Origin: Himantopus leucocephalus
Lineage: Eukaryota > Chordata > Aves > Charadriiformes > Recurvirostridae
Assembly (NCBI GenBank): GCA_003993805.1
Contig: RSEF01000004.1
Span: forward strand, 21,020,229 to 21,084,228
Length of the DNA: 64,000 bases
Direction: 5' to 3'
Shown: positions 25,217 through 37,729 of the stretch, one piece after another
Layout: every line of letters begins with the position of its first letter
Position numbering within the stretch: the stretch's first letter is position 1
Position numbers and translations under genes: made by a program
The notes under the pieces: model-generated
Told to the model about the DNA's origin: nothing
Databases searched by the model: none
Seen by the model: the letters and a program-made list of their open reading frames with translations, nothing else

Positions 25217-25848
25217 GGCCCCTGCCTAGCGCAGCGCTCTCTAACAAAGGCTCCCGTGCAGCCATTATCGCCGCCGCTACGCTCCTCCGCGCCGCCAGAA
25301 AAAAAAGAGTGCGGAGAGCCCCGGGGCGGCCCCCCGGAGCCCGGCCGAGGGCGCGGGGCGGTGGGGAGAGAGAAGCCGGGGCGAAAGCGAAAGGTTTGAG
25401 CCCCCTGCGGGGCGCCGGGAAGGAGATTTCCCCCGCCGCGACCCCCCTCCCCATCCCTGTGCCGCTTACACGTCTTTCTTCCCTTCGCCGGGGCTCTCCA
25501 GCGCCAGCCATATTAATGCCCACAGCACGGGCGGCGCGGCGCGGGGAAGAGGCGATGCGGGGCCCCGCGGCGGGCGCAGCCCCGCCGGAGACACCTTCCC
25601 GGGTAGGGGAAGAGCGGCGGAGGCAGAGGCGAAAGGATCGGGGGAGTTTGGAGGCGGCGGCGGCGAGAAAAAAACTGCTTCGCCGGGACAGACGGGCGCA
25701 GCGCGCAGGGTTTATCCCTGTCAGATGCTAAAGCGACAGCCATATTAATGCAGAATAAACAGCGGGCACGGCACTGCGCACGGCCAACAACTTTCCCACC
25801 GCCGCCAGCCCCACCGAGCCCACCCGGGGGGGGGGGGGGGGGGGGGGG

Positions 25849-26217
25849 NNNNNNNNNNNNNNNNNNNNNNNNNNNNNNNNNNNNNNNNNNNNNNNNNNNN
25901 NNNNNNNNNNNNNNNNNNNNNNNNNNNNNNNNNNNNNNNNNNNNNNNNNNNNNNNNNNNNNNNNNNNNNNNNNNNNNNNNNNNNNNNNNNNNNNNNNNNN
26001 NNNNNNNNNNNNNNNNNNNNNNNNNNNNNNNNNNNNNNNNNNNNNNNNNNNNNNNNNNNNNNNNNNNNNNNNNNNNNNNNNNNNNNNNNNNNNNNNNNNN
26101 NNNNNNNNNNNNNNNNNNNNNNNNNNNNNNNNNNNNNNNNNNNNNNNNNNNNNNNNNNNNNNNNNNNNNNNNNNNNNNNNNNNNNNNNNNNNNNNNNNNN
26201 NNNNNNNNNNNNNNNNN
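25849..26217. other. Assembly gap of 369 N
   Basis: The unresolved stretch is flanked by a run of 23 G on the left and 12 A on the right, inside the HMGB3 CpG island and intron 1. Part of the intron is missing, so any alternative first exon here is invisible. Confidence 0.99.
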
Positions 26218-26340
26218 AAAAAAAAAAAAGCCCGGGGCAGGCAGAGCGGAGGGGGCGAAGGCGCGGGGGCAGGGCGGGGCGGCGGCGGGGCGGGCAGGGG
26301 GCAGCCGCCCCCCGAAAAGTTGCGGCGGGGCTGCACGTAC

Positions 26341-26400
26341 CTGTATTGTTCGCGGTAGTGTGGACAGGAGCTGGAGCGCAGGGCACGACGCGGGGCTCGG
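26341..26400 (-). other. HMGB3: HMGB3 non-coding exon 1 (5' UTR), 5' end approximate
   Basis: On the minus strand the sequence reads ...AATACAG|GTACGTGCAG, a strong splice donor with the exon ending at 26341 and the intron starting at 26340. It sits just downstream of two CCAAT boxes and inside the CpG island. HMGB genes have an untranslated first exon followed by an intron before the ATG exon, so this is the likely main first exon. The right-hand limit (about 26380-26420) is a guess because the transcription start cannot be read from sequence alone. Confidence 0.7.
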
Positions 26401-26404
26401 CGCG

Positions 26405-26540
26405 GCGCGGCTCAGCCTCGCGTTGGCTGCCTACGAGAGCGGCCTGATTGGCTGCGGGGCTCTGCCGTTTAAAACAACCTCCTCGCCCGCTCATTGGCGC
26501 GCCGCCTCATGAATATTAAGCCCGGCCGCGCGGCGGTTGG
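26405..26540 (-). promoter_or_regulatory. HMGB3: HMGB3 core promoter with paired CCAAT boxes
   Basis: Two inverted CCAAT boxes (ATTGG on the plus strand at 26447-26451 and 26493-26497) lie 46 bp apart upstream of exon 1 in minus orientation. This is the typical arrangement for NF-Y-driven, TATA-less, growth-associated genes. A TTTAAA tract lies between them (about 26468-26474) but is too far upstream to be a good TATA box. Surrounding sequence is very GC-rich. An E-box CACGTG occurs further upstream near 26714-26719. Promoter identity is inferred from position and motifs. Confidence 0.65.
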
Positions 26541-26960
26541 CCGGCGCGGGTGAGGTCATTCATTCAAAACCAGCGCCCGCCGGGGAAAGGGGAGCGCGGC
26601 GGCGCGCGCCAACTTTCCCCCCCCCCTCCTCTCCTCCCCACCGCGGCGCTGCGCGCCCCGCGGAGCCCCCCCGCCTCCCCCCTCCGGGGCCGGTGGCCGA
26701 AAACTGCCCTCGCCACGTGTTTGCGGCTGCCCGGGACAGCCGGTTGCCCCCCGTTCACCGCCGGACGGATCGGGGCCGTGCGCGGCGTGCGGTGCTCAGC
26801 CTTCCCCCCCCCCCCCCCCNCCCCGGTGCCCTGTTGAAGATGAGATCCGCAGGGGGACGAGGGGAACCGCTTCCTCGGGGAGCCGCGGAAAGGGAGAAGG
26901 GACGGGGACGGCAGCATCCCGGGGGAGAGGGTGGGAACCCCCGGCCTACAATAGCCCTTT

Positions 26961-29900
26961 ATTGCTAATTTCTGCCCTGAAGCCGTAAGGGCCCGATTCC
27001 AATTTCAACGGCACCGTTTGCAGCGCCGGTTACTACTGTGCATAACAGGGAGGGAACCGAGCCCAAAATAAACTCCGCTGACAGTCCCAACGCACGATGG
27101 ATGGAAAAGGAACTACAGAGCAAGAAACTGCGTGTTTGGGGGGGGGGTGGGGGGTGCGATCAGAGAGTTTCACCCACTCATCCGTCAAATACAACTCCAA
27201 AATAATTAACTTGAATTACTATTTCTAACCTACTTCCTCAATTTGTTATTAACTTTCTAGGATTCGGTTGCTATTAGAGAGGCTGGTGGTACCCGAGGGA
27301 ATCTGTAAACATGCCCTTCTGACTGAAACCGACCCTGCGCGGCTCCAGGGCCGAGGGGACAAGGGCTCCTTTGGCTCTCTTGGAAGAGCTATTTCCTACG
27401 GGGCAGCTGCCAAATGGTTAAACTGGTATTAGTGGCTCACCACAATTGTTGGTTGGCTCGGGGAAAAAAAAGCTGTTATTTTAAGGCTGGAGCGGTAAGA
27501 CTCAGAAACCACCGTATACTGTTATGGGCTGGGCGTAACTGCCACCCTTCTTTTATGATAGCCAGAAGAAACAGTTGCCCTCTTTAAGGAATAGATAGTG
27601 AAAAGAAGCCTCCACCCTGGGCTGAGACGCTGACAGGCAGCGGGGTTCACCAGATACTGCCCTGTGGAAGCGCTTATGGCTATAACAACATATGGTCACA
27701 GGTTGCCTTTGCCGGAAGAGATCAAAACAAAACGACTGACGAGACATTGAGGAGTGCCAACCTCCTGCTGACAGATCCACTGGGAAGCGTGCAGAATTTC
27801 ACCCAGGATTTTAGCCAAAGTCCCGACTGGATGCCTCCCTGTGGTTACACCTTTTCAGCTGGTCTAGCAAGTACCCAAATCCAATTGTCATCCGTACGCA
27901 GAACCGCTGAGGCTTATGGAGACCTTGCACCCGCGTCCGTGGGCTTTCCAAGGCATATACGATAAAACCGGTCTTACTAGCCTCTCGCCCTATTTCTGCC
28001 TTTTAAAACCAAAAGCATAAAACAAGGGGTTCATTCACAAACATTAATGAGGCTACCTGAGGGACCGTATTCTGTAGCATCATCATAAAATAAGACAAGC
28101 AATACTACTGCAGGAAAATCTCTTTGTAGCTGACAAACATCCCTCTCACCTATTTTTAGGGATACTTTAAAGTGTTTCAAACTAGTTGAATAATTAAGGC
28201 TTTTTTTTCTTGGCTCTGGAGTTGCACAATTTTTTGATCTGAAGCCCTTTCTTCCTTGAACCACAATCTCCTCCTACAGAGCACACCAAGCTGGGAGCAT
28301 TACAAAGGCGAGGGGTAGCAGCCCCGATGGACAGGCTCGCTTAGGACAGGCACCTGGCATCGAATGCGCAGTCCTGCTAGTCGTCTCCAGAGCATCCCTC
28401 CCATTTCTCATAGGCCAAGGGAAACATTCCCCAAGACGCTTGTTCTAGGAAGACCAGGAAAGTTTTGACAGCTGGTCAAGGGGCAAAGGAGATATTTTGG
28501 TAGCTGAGAGACAGCTGGGTTGCAGGTTTTGTCCTAGCACTCGCAGCATGGTTTTGAAAGCAGCGGAGGGCTGAGTAGCAAATGGGTGAACATTACCCCC
28601 ATCGGGAAAGCTTCTACTCACCCCCGGAACTGTCACCGCTGAAAGAAATGATCCTGCAGTGCCCTCTGCCCTTCGCATTGCACCTGGCCCCCGTGTCCGA
28701 GCGCTTTCCTGTGGTGCACCAAGAAAACAGCCCAGAAAGTTGGCTGAGCAAATCTAACCTTTTTTTGCAACCTCTTCCAGGCCATGCAACCCCACTGCCT
28801 CCCACATCCCAGCTCCGGCTTTCACCTCCCCCCTCTGGGAGCCAAGGCAGCTCACTCACCTAACGAAAAATTAAAAAAAACAAAGCCCCAAATTCAGCCT
28901 CCTTTTTTTGCTGGGTTAGTTTTCTGCTGGATTAGCAGACTAAGCCAGCGTACCAAGGAGTCAGTACCAGAGCCGAGGCAAAGGAGGGTGCGGAAGGGTA
29001 CAGCCAGGAGCAGGGACACACTGCTAAGAAGTGTGGGTTTGGCAAATTTTAGGGTTTTGTTTGTTTGAATATTACAGATTACCGTGTATGTATGCTATAG
29101 GAACCATGAGAAGACGACCCAAACTAAAAGAAATTTCAGGATGCCTGGCTCTCGGCACAGAAGGCAGCAAGGTCTGCAATGATGCTAGGAGAGCTCAATG
29201 CATAGTCCTGTACCTTCCCTTCAGAAAGTTCCGACCTGATCCCCACTATGATTGCTACAGGCGGGATTTGTTTTGCAAACACATGCTACGTTTTTAAGCA
29301 ACTGTCAGCCATATCCTGCGTCCCACAGCAGGGACCCAGGCCAGGGAATATCATGAATATAAGGACTGAGGCATAACATTTGGTTGAAGGTCCCATAGCA
29401 AGCAAACAGCTTCCAATACTTGCAGTAGCTTGTTGCCGAGAAGGTTGACCACAAGGTCCTGTCCCAGCTGGAGTCGCCAAACACTGGAGGCTTCTGGCCC
29501 ATGTACATCATGTTGGTGCTGTCCAGGACACAGCAGAGATTCAAACAGCTGAGGCCACGTCATTACCTGCCAAGATGGAATGACATGTCCTCTTCAGCTA
29601 GAGATGACAGAACAGGGAGGCTGCTGCGAAAAAATCTGGAGACACCAAGGAGTCCTCCAACAAATCAACAGATTACATAAATACACTTTAAATTCAGGAA
29701 AGTTATCCACGGTTACAAACGAAATGCCTTCTTCTGCTCCCTAGAATTGCCCGAGGTCTAGAGTCAGTTCACCTATTCTTCAGCCAACAGGCAGATCTCC
29801 TCTGAGCACTAGTGACAGCTTGGTGGTGTCGGCCTTCTCACAGCTCTGTCCTGCTCCAGTTGTGTCAGACGGCTAGCAAAATAAGGCCCACCAGGTATTT

Positions 29901-32900
29901 AAGATGTTCAGAAATCAGAAGCGCTAAAGAGGACCAGAGCGATAACTGATCTTTGTGGAACACTCTATGATGGGTGTAGTAAGGAAACTGCATCCTCACC
30001 ACCACTGATGAGCTCCGCAGCTCATCCAGCCATTCTCACAAAGTACCTTGACCATCTCGTTCCTGTCAGTGAGGCCATGAATGCCTCGGAGGGATCCTGG
30101 AGGAGACCAACTGTGTGTAAAAGATGTGTGTAAAAAGTCCTCAAAACCTTTAAAAAGCTTCCCAGTCTGAATCCGGATTGTCTTGATGTAGAAAGTTAGC
30201 CTGACGTTAACTTGACCTCTTGCTCGTTTCACTAGGCATTTGCTCAGTATTTGGGATGATTTCAGCCAAACAGTTGATTTGAACTGATGTTGTGTCCTTA
30301 CTGGGTTTGTCCAATATTGGTCAGAGCGCATTGTGCTTGTTGTGTTGGCTATCTTCATCATGGGTAGCATCACCTACTACTAGCTAGGAGGAGGCTGGGA
30401 GGGATTCACACATTGACATTTCAAAGCATCTCAGTGAATTAGAAACACACCAGTCGTGACTAGAGCCCTCGGTATCCTCAATGATAGCCTCAAAGTGAGT
30501 CACTGTGTCGGAAAAGCTTCCCAAACATACATGATCATTTCCAGGAGGAATAAAACAGTTACCTGGTTCCCATTTTGGAGGGGCAGCTCAAATACCTAGT
30601 GCATTGCCAAAGCAGTTTCCTTAACGAGGAGCTTCTTGGGCTCAGATTTGGCAGCATCACTGGGAATAGCCATAGTTGTTCTCATCTGCAGCCTACACGC
30701 TTGGAGATATGCTCTTTCACCCCATTAACTTTTTTTTTTTTCAGTGTTGATACCCGAGTTTCCACCTTTCTCTCCGCCAGCTGGTGCAGGTATCAGAAAA
30801 CCAAGAAAGTCTGCGGGGGCAAATGACTGCAATGAGGTATTGGATACCAATACCATCAGTCCTTTTGCCCTTTACCCAGCTTTGGATCATGCTGAGCCCA
30901 CAACTCTGTGCTTAAATTAGGAGCACCCATGTTGTTGTGCTCCTGACCACCGCACCGGGGGGTCTATTCGAGGCAAGGAGTCCAGGAGGCATCAAGAAAT
31001 CTCACTGGAAAGCCTGGAGACATCTGCCTGCTGTCCTCCTGAGCTAAGAAGTAATTTTCCGAGGCCTTCTAGGCCACAGAACGCCGTGGGTCACAGGCGA
31101 AATAGAAGTCTCCCAAGAAGAAACACGCTTGGTGCTCACAGGGTGAGGAAGTTCAGGAAAACATTTCTGATAAATACTCAGCTCTATCAGGTACGCAGCT
31201 CGGTTCCCATGAAACGTTTTTTCGAGCAACCTGGACATCCAACGTCAGCACGCTCAAGATGCGCTCAAGGCCCTGGTAGAAACTCCAGAGAGGTGTTTCT
31301 CTGTCGCAAGGGGTTAGCTAGTTAGCTACAGGGCAGGTGTCAGCAGAAGGCTCCGCTCCACCAGCCCCGTTCACAGCCCTTCCCCGAGGCTGGACCGCAC
31401 CGGGCTCCGATGGTTCGCAGGCAGCCGGACTCCAGCGCACCAGCTCTGTGAAGCGGTCCTAGCGTAGACACAGCAATCCCGGCACATCGTCCCACGTTCC
31501 CCACAGCGGCGTGTCAAACCATCCTGCCCTTCGCAAGGCCAGTTGTTCCATTGTGGTCGGTAAGCTGCAGTTTAAGCAGTATAATTACAACTGCATTTGG
31601 CGCTTCCACTTCTGTCTGGATCGCATCTCTTCACAGCCCTTACCCACCGGCAAAATTCTCTAGTGAAGACTTGACCCGAATGAAAGGGCTGATATAAATA
31701 CATCCGTAAGGTTCTGCCGGCAATTAGGAATAAGGACGGGGGGAAATCCCTCCTAGGAATCTAACAAAGCCAGAAAACCTTTTTAAGCAGAACCAGCCTA
31801 TCAGAGTGACAGAGTTGACATTTAAGGTTGGATGGACAATAGCGACATGAAAAGTGTTAAATGACCTGTTCTTCTCAACAGCATATTCATTAGGCTAGTT
31901 AGGGGGCTGTTTCAAAAGCCTTGGGTTTGGACCTAGCTTCTCCCATCACTGACCTCCTGTGTTCACATGCAATAGAGATGAAGAGGCTCAATTAACCCTT
32001 CTCTAACTGGTATAGTCAGAGCCTGTTTGCAGGGGTTTCATATACAAGAGCCATTTGATTTATTTTTATTTTTTTTTTAATCAAGGGTTTGCCTTCAGTA
32101 AAGATGAGGAGGAATCCCTCCATATGAAACCCTCCCAGTCTTACAACACGTGGGATTTCCGTGCATGGATTTTCTGATGCCCACGGCCTGAGGCTGAATT
32201 CCAAGTCCTGTAACTATAGTAAAATATTTGTAATTGCTCACTGGGATGTCAGCCAGTGAGAATATTTCCTCTTTAACCTATGAAACAAAAAGAGTTATCT
32301 TAAATACATGCTGAAAGTAGAAAATAAAATTAGCAATGGTGTTTAAGGAGCTTGCCAGCATGCAAGTTCAGAGAGACAGAGGTTAATCTGATCCCAATTC
32401 AACTACGGGAAACCTAATGTTCCAACAATTAAAATATTAGTCCAGATGAACAGGTGACCCCCCCAAATCCCCTCACGGGGTGGCACAGCCTGTTATCCCC
32501 TGTAGCCATATCCCATTAAGCTGACACCTCTGCAGGGGTAGGATACGCTCCCAGTTGCACACACAAATTAATTATTGTCAAATGCACTTCATGGGGACTG
32601 AGGTGAGAAATACAAGTTTAAATAATTGACAGTCATATTAGGCAGCAGTTCAAAACCTCCTTGCAGTATAACCACAGGCAAGATAAAGAGAAACTCATGG
32701 CTACCTTCGCAGGTGGGCTCCCCCCGCTTCTTGTCACGTTGTCCCCACTCCTCCTGGCTCTTTTCTTCCTTTCTCTCCCTTCTCCCCCTCCTGTTTCTGC
32801 TTCCCTTCACACCTTGCCCTGGCTCCTTCCCAGCACACGCTGCCAGGCTGCCCAGGGGGTGGCAGGCAGGCAGTTTGCCCCTGCACACCTGCTCCAAGAG

Positions 32901-35170
32901 ATTCGCCACCGCAGTACAGCACCTCCTACGCTACCAGGCTCCTGGAAATCGCGTGCCCCCTGCACGCTGCCTCCTTACATTCCCGGCTCGTCTCTGCTCC
33001 CTCATCTAACGCGTCCTTCCTACCACAACACACGTTCTTCAGGCGTCTCCTTCCACGCTCAGCTACCACAGGACCATCTGCTTCCACGTATCTTCTTTTT
33101 AAAGAGGCGCTATCCCAAACCTTGTAAACCCCAAGCGACCTGGCGTGTGAGCAATGAGCAAAACTCATCTTCAGAAGGGTGTTCCTTCTTCCATTTTGCG
33201 TGCAGAGAACCACTCAAAAAATTTAAAGGAAAAAAACCCCAAACCCACAACATTTATCTACCTATCCCACCAAGCCAAATACTAACAGTAGGGAGACAGG
33301 ACAACTGGAAACAATCTCTGCAAGTTTCCCATAGCCTTCAGAAGAGATGGAATCTAGATGTGATTTTAAAGGAGAAGATTGTAAGTGTTTTCCTTGCGCT
33401 TTAATTGGCAAGTAATCAAGGCCACATTCAATGCAACACAAGTTCTCGCAATCACGCTGTGACAGCAGACCAAGAAACTCTATTAGGAATCCAATGCAAT
33501 TACAACCCAACAGCAGTCCAGCAAAGGGCCAGATAATAAAGGGAGGCATGACCCCACGTTAGAAAGAAGCTGGTGAGGATACGGCTGAGGTGTAGTTCAG
33601 ACACCACTGAAGTGATGCTAACGGAAGCAATCAGAAGGGCTGGCGCTGGGACAAGAAAGCTGCCACTGGATACTTATTTCACAGCCCTGAAGTGTTGCTG
33701 TAGTCAGAGTTGCTTTCAGATCATCAAATAACTGTTTCCAAAACCACGAACACCCGCCTGCACTCAGCAGTACCTGAACACAAGTGTGTATCCTTTTCTC
33801 TTTGGCCATCCTGCCACTGCCCACACTTCAAAACAGGACTAGGGCGGCACACGGCATACAGACAACACGATACATTAAAACCACTCACGTTCAAAAGAAT
33901 GAAAGAGGAGAATGTTCTGCAAGAAGCACAATCTTGGTATCTACACCATCTCACAACGCTTTTCTGAACGAAGCTTTGGGTCTGGCCACGGTTTGTAACT
34001 TTTAAAGACAGGCTGCCTGTCTCCAGATGCCCGCGTCACTGCAGGGACCGGGAGTGACGTACCAAGTCCTTGGCTGGAGAGAAGGAGGAACAAGTTTTCT
34101 CGGCAGGAACTGTGAACCAAGCGCTCGGTCTCTTCCCTGCCCGGTCATGCTGCCGGGGCGATCAGCTGCTGGAGTGCATTGCACAGACCAGCTGCTCCGG
34201 CTGGCATCTTAAGTAGGTTGAAGGTCCGGGTGTAAGAAAACAAGGAGAGCGTTGGGTCATTCCAGCCTGGTGGGGAAACACGCTGCTAGCACAACAGGGC
34301 TTTAAGCGGGGTTAAAAATCTAATTGTCAGAAAAGACATAAACGATACGGGTCCTGCAAAGGTGGAGACTGAAGCAGGTTTTCTTCATCTGTGACCTGTA
34401 CCACACTGCCGGGACACAAGATCTCCAAAACGGACCGTAAAGCTGGGAAAAGAATACATTGCCCATATGGGTGTAGACTCCCAAAAAGCAAGGGAAAAAA
34501 ATGCAAATTGAAGTTATAAGTATGTACAGTTTAGGAGAACATTTAATTGGTTGTAAAAAAAAACAAACACCAGGGTGACACTGCACAAGACGATTCTTGG
34601 ATTGTCTTCAAAGGGTTAGGTAGACCTTCAGTTAAAAAGGGAATGAGAAACACTGGCTCAGGAAAGCCCTCAAAGTCCCTTAAGCTTCCCCCACTCTCCC
34701 CCACGACCTCTCTGTCCCCTGTATGTTTTTTCTTCTCATAAATCTGTTCAGAAAATATCGTTTCCTTTTTGGTATCAGTTTGGTGCTATCACTTCACCAT
34801 AGCAACAGACAGCAAACAGCAGCTCCAACAACTGGAAGTTGTTGGCTGGCTCAGGTAGGCTCTCTGCGGCAGCAGGCTTGAGTGACTCTGCTTCTGGAAA
34901 AACGGTCAGTTGCATAATTCTAGATTTAATTCCACTAAAAGAGAATATACACAATTAACTAAATGCCACCAATTAAACTATCAAGAAGGCAGGAATATTG
35001 TCAGTCACTGCAGTTTGTATGCAGCTACGCTGTAATCAAGGTATGACAGCAGCTCCTGTAGGCACACCAAGCTACTTTCAAAGTAACTACCACAAGTCCT
35101 GGAGATAGACATGGACCACAAACCCCACCAGGGCAGCTGGGTCTATCCCAGGCAGTCCCCCCGCCTACAG
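26961..35170. other. Intergenic region right of HMGB3, no recognisable gene
   Basis: Unique DNA upstream of the HMGB3 promoter. The part at about 29290-30400 reads like a decayed interspersed repeat or old retrocopy (open frames of 60-125 codons without known domains), but I cannot name a family. The 247-codon plus-strand frame at 32661-33404 is Leu/Pro/Ser-rich low-complexity translation and is not accepted as a gene. Confidence 0.5.
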
Positions 35171-35400
35171 AGAATCATGGAATGGTTTAGGTTCGAAAGG
35201 ACCTTAAAGATCATCTAGTTCCAGCCCCCCTGCCATGGGCAGGGACACCTCCCACTAGACCAGGTTGCTCAAAGCCCCATCCAGCCTGGCCTTGAACACC
35301 TCCAGGGATGGGGCAGCCACAACGTCTCTGGGCATTTTGTTCCAGTGCCTCACCACCCTCAGAATGGAACATCTCTGTACCGGCACGGGCCAAACTGCCA
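35171..35400 (-). mobile_element. CR1 LINE fragment, 5'-truncated
   Basis: Read on the minus strand, the 3' end of CR1 ORF2 is visible: HWNKMPRDVVAAPSLEVF and following residues to about 35255 match the C-terminus typical of CR1 reverse transcriptase proteins. The short CR1 3' UTR follows, ending at the diagnostic ATGATTCT unit at about 35171. The 5' limit near 35385-35400 is where recognisable similarity stops. Such severe 5' truncation is normal for CR1 and the copy cannot move by itself. It is the clearest sign that the host is a bird; CR1 also occurs in reptiles, but the other context fits a bird. Confidence 0.93.
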
Positions 35401-36599
35401 GCGGTGCCTGAGCTACCAGGGCCTGGGGGTGAAATTTTGTGAAAGACCAAAAGTCCGGGTCACTCCCAAGCAATGCCCAGTGGTGAGGATGGATCTCAGC
35501 TAAGACACCAGAGCACGAACTGAAGCAAACGAGGCTCAATCCTGCTGCTAGACCATGGAGGTATTACACGTAGCAGGACAGCAGGGACATAAAGAAATCA
35601 ACAGGCTGATGAAGCAATGAAGGAGAAGAAGGGGAGTGTTGCAACGCACAGTTGGGACTTACACAAATATTTTTACATTACTGAAAAGCACGGGAGAGTC
35701 ATAGACTATGACAATCCAACTCAGGTTGCTACCACCAGGCGCTTACATCCACTCTTGATGATGTGGAAGGAACAACTGCTTTTGAGGGGGGAAATTTAAT
35801 AATAAAGGGTGTAGATTTCTGCAAAGTGCTCTGGAATTCCTCTTCTTGCTTTACATTTGTTGAAATTCTGCTTTGTTAACATATTTAATCCCCGCTTTGC
35901 ATAGGATTGTAGGAACATTACAATGAGCGACTAGCAAATATATTTGCAGTGAAATTGTTTTTAAAATTGTATAATTTATGTGTGTGCAAATTCTTTACAG
36001 AGACACACTTATGTATACATACATACAGTAAGAATCACTGTACGGTTAAAGGAAGGTGAACTTCCCCCAAAAAATTTGCAAATATTTTAATTTTCTTTTA
36101 GGCTTATTAACTCATTTCAGGTTTAAAAGACATTGTCCATTGAGATCAGGGTGTATATTGTATACCTATCATCAAAGACTCCACTGAAGTCAATGAACTT
36201 TTTTTTTTTAATTACAACTTCTCATATCAAGACAAAGGTGTTCGATAAAATTCTCCCCAAATGTCTCAGCTTTGTGCTTTTCCCCAACTAAAAGTAGAAG
36301 CCTTTCAAAGAAAAACGGCTTCAATCAGAAAAGAAAGACAAACATACTGAAAAGATTAAAACAAAACAAAAATCAAAAACCTGCCAAACTTCCTTCCCTG
36401 TATCATCAGAGACAGCACATTTTCAGGATGTCAGCAGCAGCGCAGTGTATCTGGCATTTTCAAATATCCAAATAGCTTACACCCTGCACAGCCCTCGCTG
36501 TTCTTTGATTTATAAACTAGTGTCCAAATCCTGACCCCCAGTTACAAAACCCCACTGAATTCACTGGCATTTCGTAGGTGAAATTCAGGACAGAATTCA

Positions 36600-36990
36600 A
36601 CTTTGTGTTGCTTAAGTATAACTCGCCCATAGTATATTGGTTGGTGGGAGATTTTTTTTTCCCACCACTGCATAAACTGATGAGATAAAAATTTAGTAAC
36701 TAAAAATGTTTTTCGCAATCCCGTTTTCCTGGGGGAAAAAAGAAGTGTAATTATATGGAAATGGCAAAGTTATTTGGTCTTACTGTGAACATGGTAACTG
36801 TGGTCTCTGGGTCGTCTCGTGTTCTTTCTGTCTTTCCGTCAGCTCATTTGTTTTCCACGTGGCTGCTTGTATATATACAATTGTCTCTGGTTATCATATG
36901 CTGAACATGATTGTTAGGCGCTCAGATTTATTCCCAGCATGAAAATTATTTGAAAACGGGCGGAATGAGGGGGAGAAACACAGCCATCAT
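36600..36990. promoter_or_regulatory. Possible conserved non-coding element
   Basis: AT-rich unique DNA with a CACGTG E-box near 36857 and several ATTGT/ACAAT cores (SOX-type). No coding potential. Function inferred from texture only. Confidence 0.25.
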
Positions 36991-37729
36991 TTGAGGAACT
37001 CGCACAGTAGAGTGCTCAAGAGCTTCCTTTCAGATTTGCCTTCCCTGCCAAGAAAAGGCATTGTTACAGTGACAGCCAAGAGGCGTGTGTTACAACAGGA
37101 AAATCATATGGGATGCAAAATTAAAATCTCAATCACAGGTGAGAAATCAAGGCGGCAGAGGAGTGTATATGCAGCATTGCTCTTTTCTCCCTGCCTTCCA
37201 GAAAAAGTTGCAAAAGCCTTGTCCTTCCTGAGGTGACACTGTAAGATGGCCAGTGCCTACGGCAGGGTGCCTAAGCACCCTCCCAGCACCACGACCTTTC
37301 TCAGCACGGTGTAGCCTCGGGCTCCATTTAGAGCAGGAGAGCAGTGACTCTCCGGCTTCACTGCACGGACACCTGCCTGTACCCCACCAGCCTGCGTCCC
37401 TGGTCCTGCCAGGTCTGCAACTCTAGACCAGCTATCGCCCATCTGGCCAACTGTTTGTCACCGCTCGGAAGGAGCTGGGACTGCATCTGCAGCGGGGGCA
37501 GCGAGCGGGAGAGGTCACCCCTTCCACCTGGGCAGCAGCCGGTGGCCCCTTCCAGCCCCGAGCTCAGAGAAGACCTCTTCTGCCAGCACAGCCAGACCTG
37601 TGACAGGTCCTTACCAGTCGATCCCATCAAAGGAAGAGCGTGACTTTCCGATGCCCCGAGCCGGCGTGGCCACACTGGCAGGATTTTGCAGCCCGGCTTG
37701 AGCGCCAGTGTGACCTGTACGCCGTGTTA

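Larger units (their letters stand above)
23494..26340 (-). other. HMGB3: HMGB3 intron 1 (contains assembly gap)
   Basis: This intron of about 2.85 kb separates the non-coding first exon from the ATG exon. Its 5' (right) part is CpG island and includes the 369-base N gap at 25849-26217. Its 3' (left) part is AT-rich, with an AT/TA dinucleotide tract at about 23550-23610 and a short NNN at 24256-24258 before an A-run. Alternative first exons could lie in the island part, because several minus-strand ATGGCT contexts there are followed by possible donors, but none is proven. Confidence 0.75.
24360..26960. promoter_or_regulatory. HMGB3: CpG island over HMGB3 promoter, exon 1 and 5' half of intron 1
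   Basis: The sequence is extremely GC-rich with dense CpG dinucleotides from about 24360 to 26960, interrupted by the assembly gap at 25849-26217. It contains many Pro/Ala/Arg/Gly-rich open frames on both strands, which are composition artefacts. Within it are several YY1-like sites (24953, 25259, 25505 and 25737) and a short AT-richer insert at about 24749-24815 with a CCAAT box. It is the only large CpG island in the window and marks the active promoter of HMGB3. Confidence 0.85.

Noticed and set aside
25745..26512. Frames of about 250 codons on both strands across the gap
   Set aside because: Most of their length is N; the real flanks are GC-biased promoter and intron sequence.
32661..33404. 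247-codon plus-strand frame with a hydrophobic stretch
   Set aside because: The Leu/Pro/Ser stretch comes from a CT-rich tract; no family resemblance and no gene structure around it.
35211..35539. Two minus-strand frames of 79 and 94 codons as host genes
   Set aside because: They are parts of the truncated CR1 element plus adjacent chance sequence.
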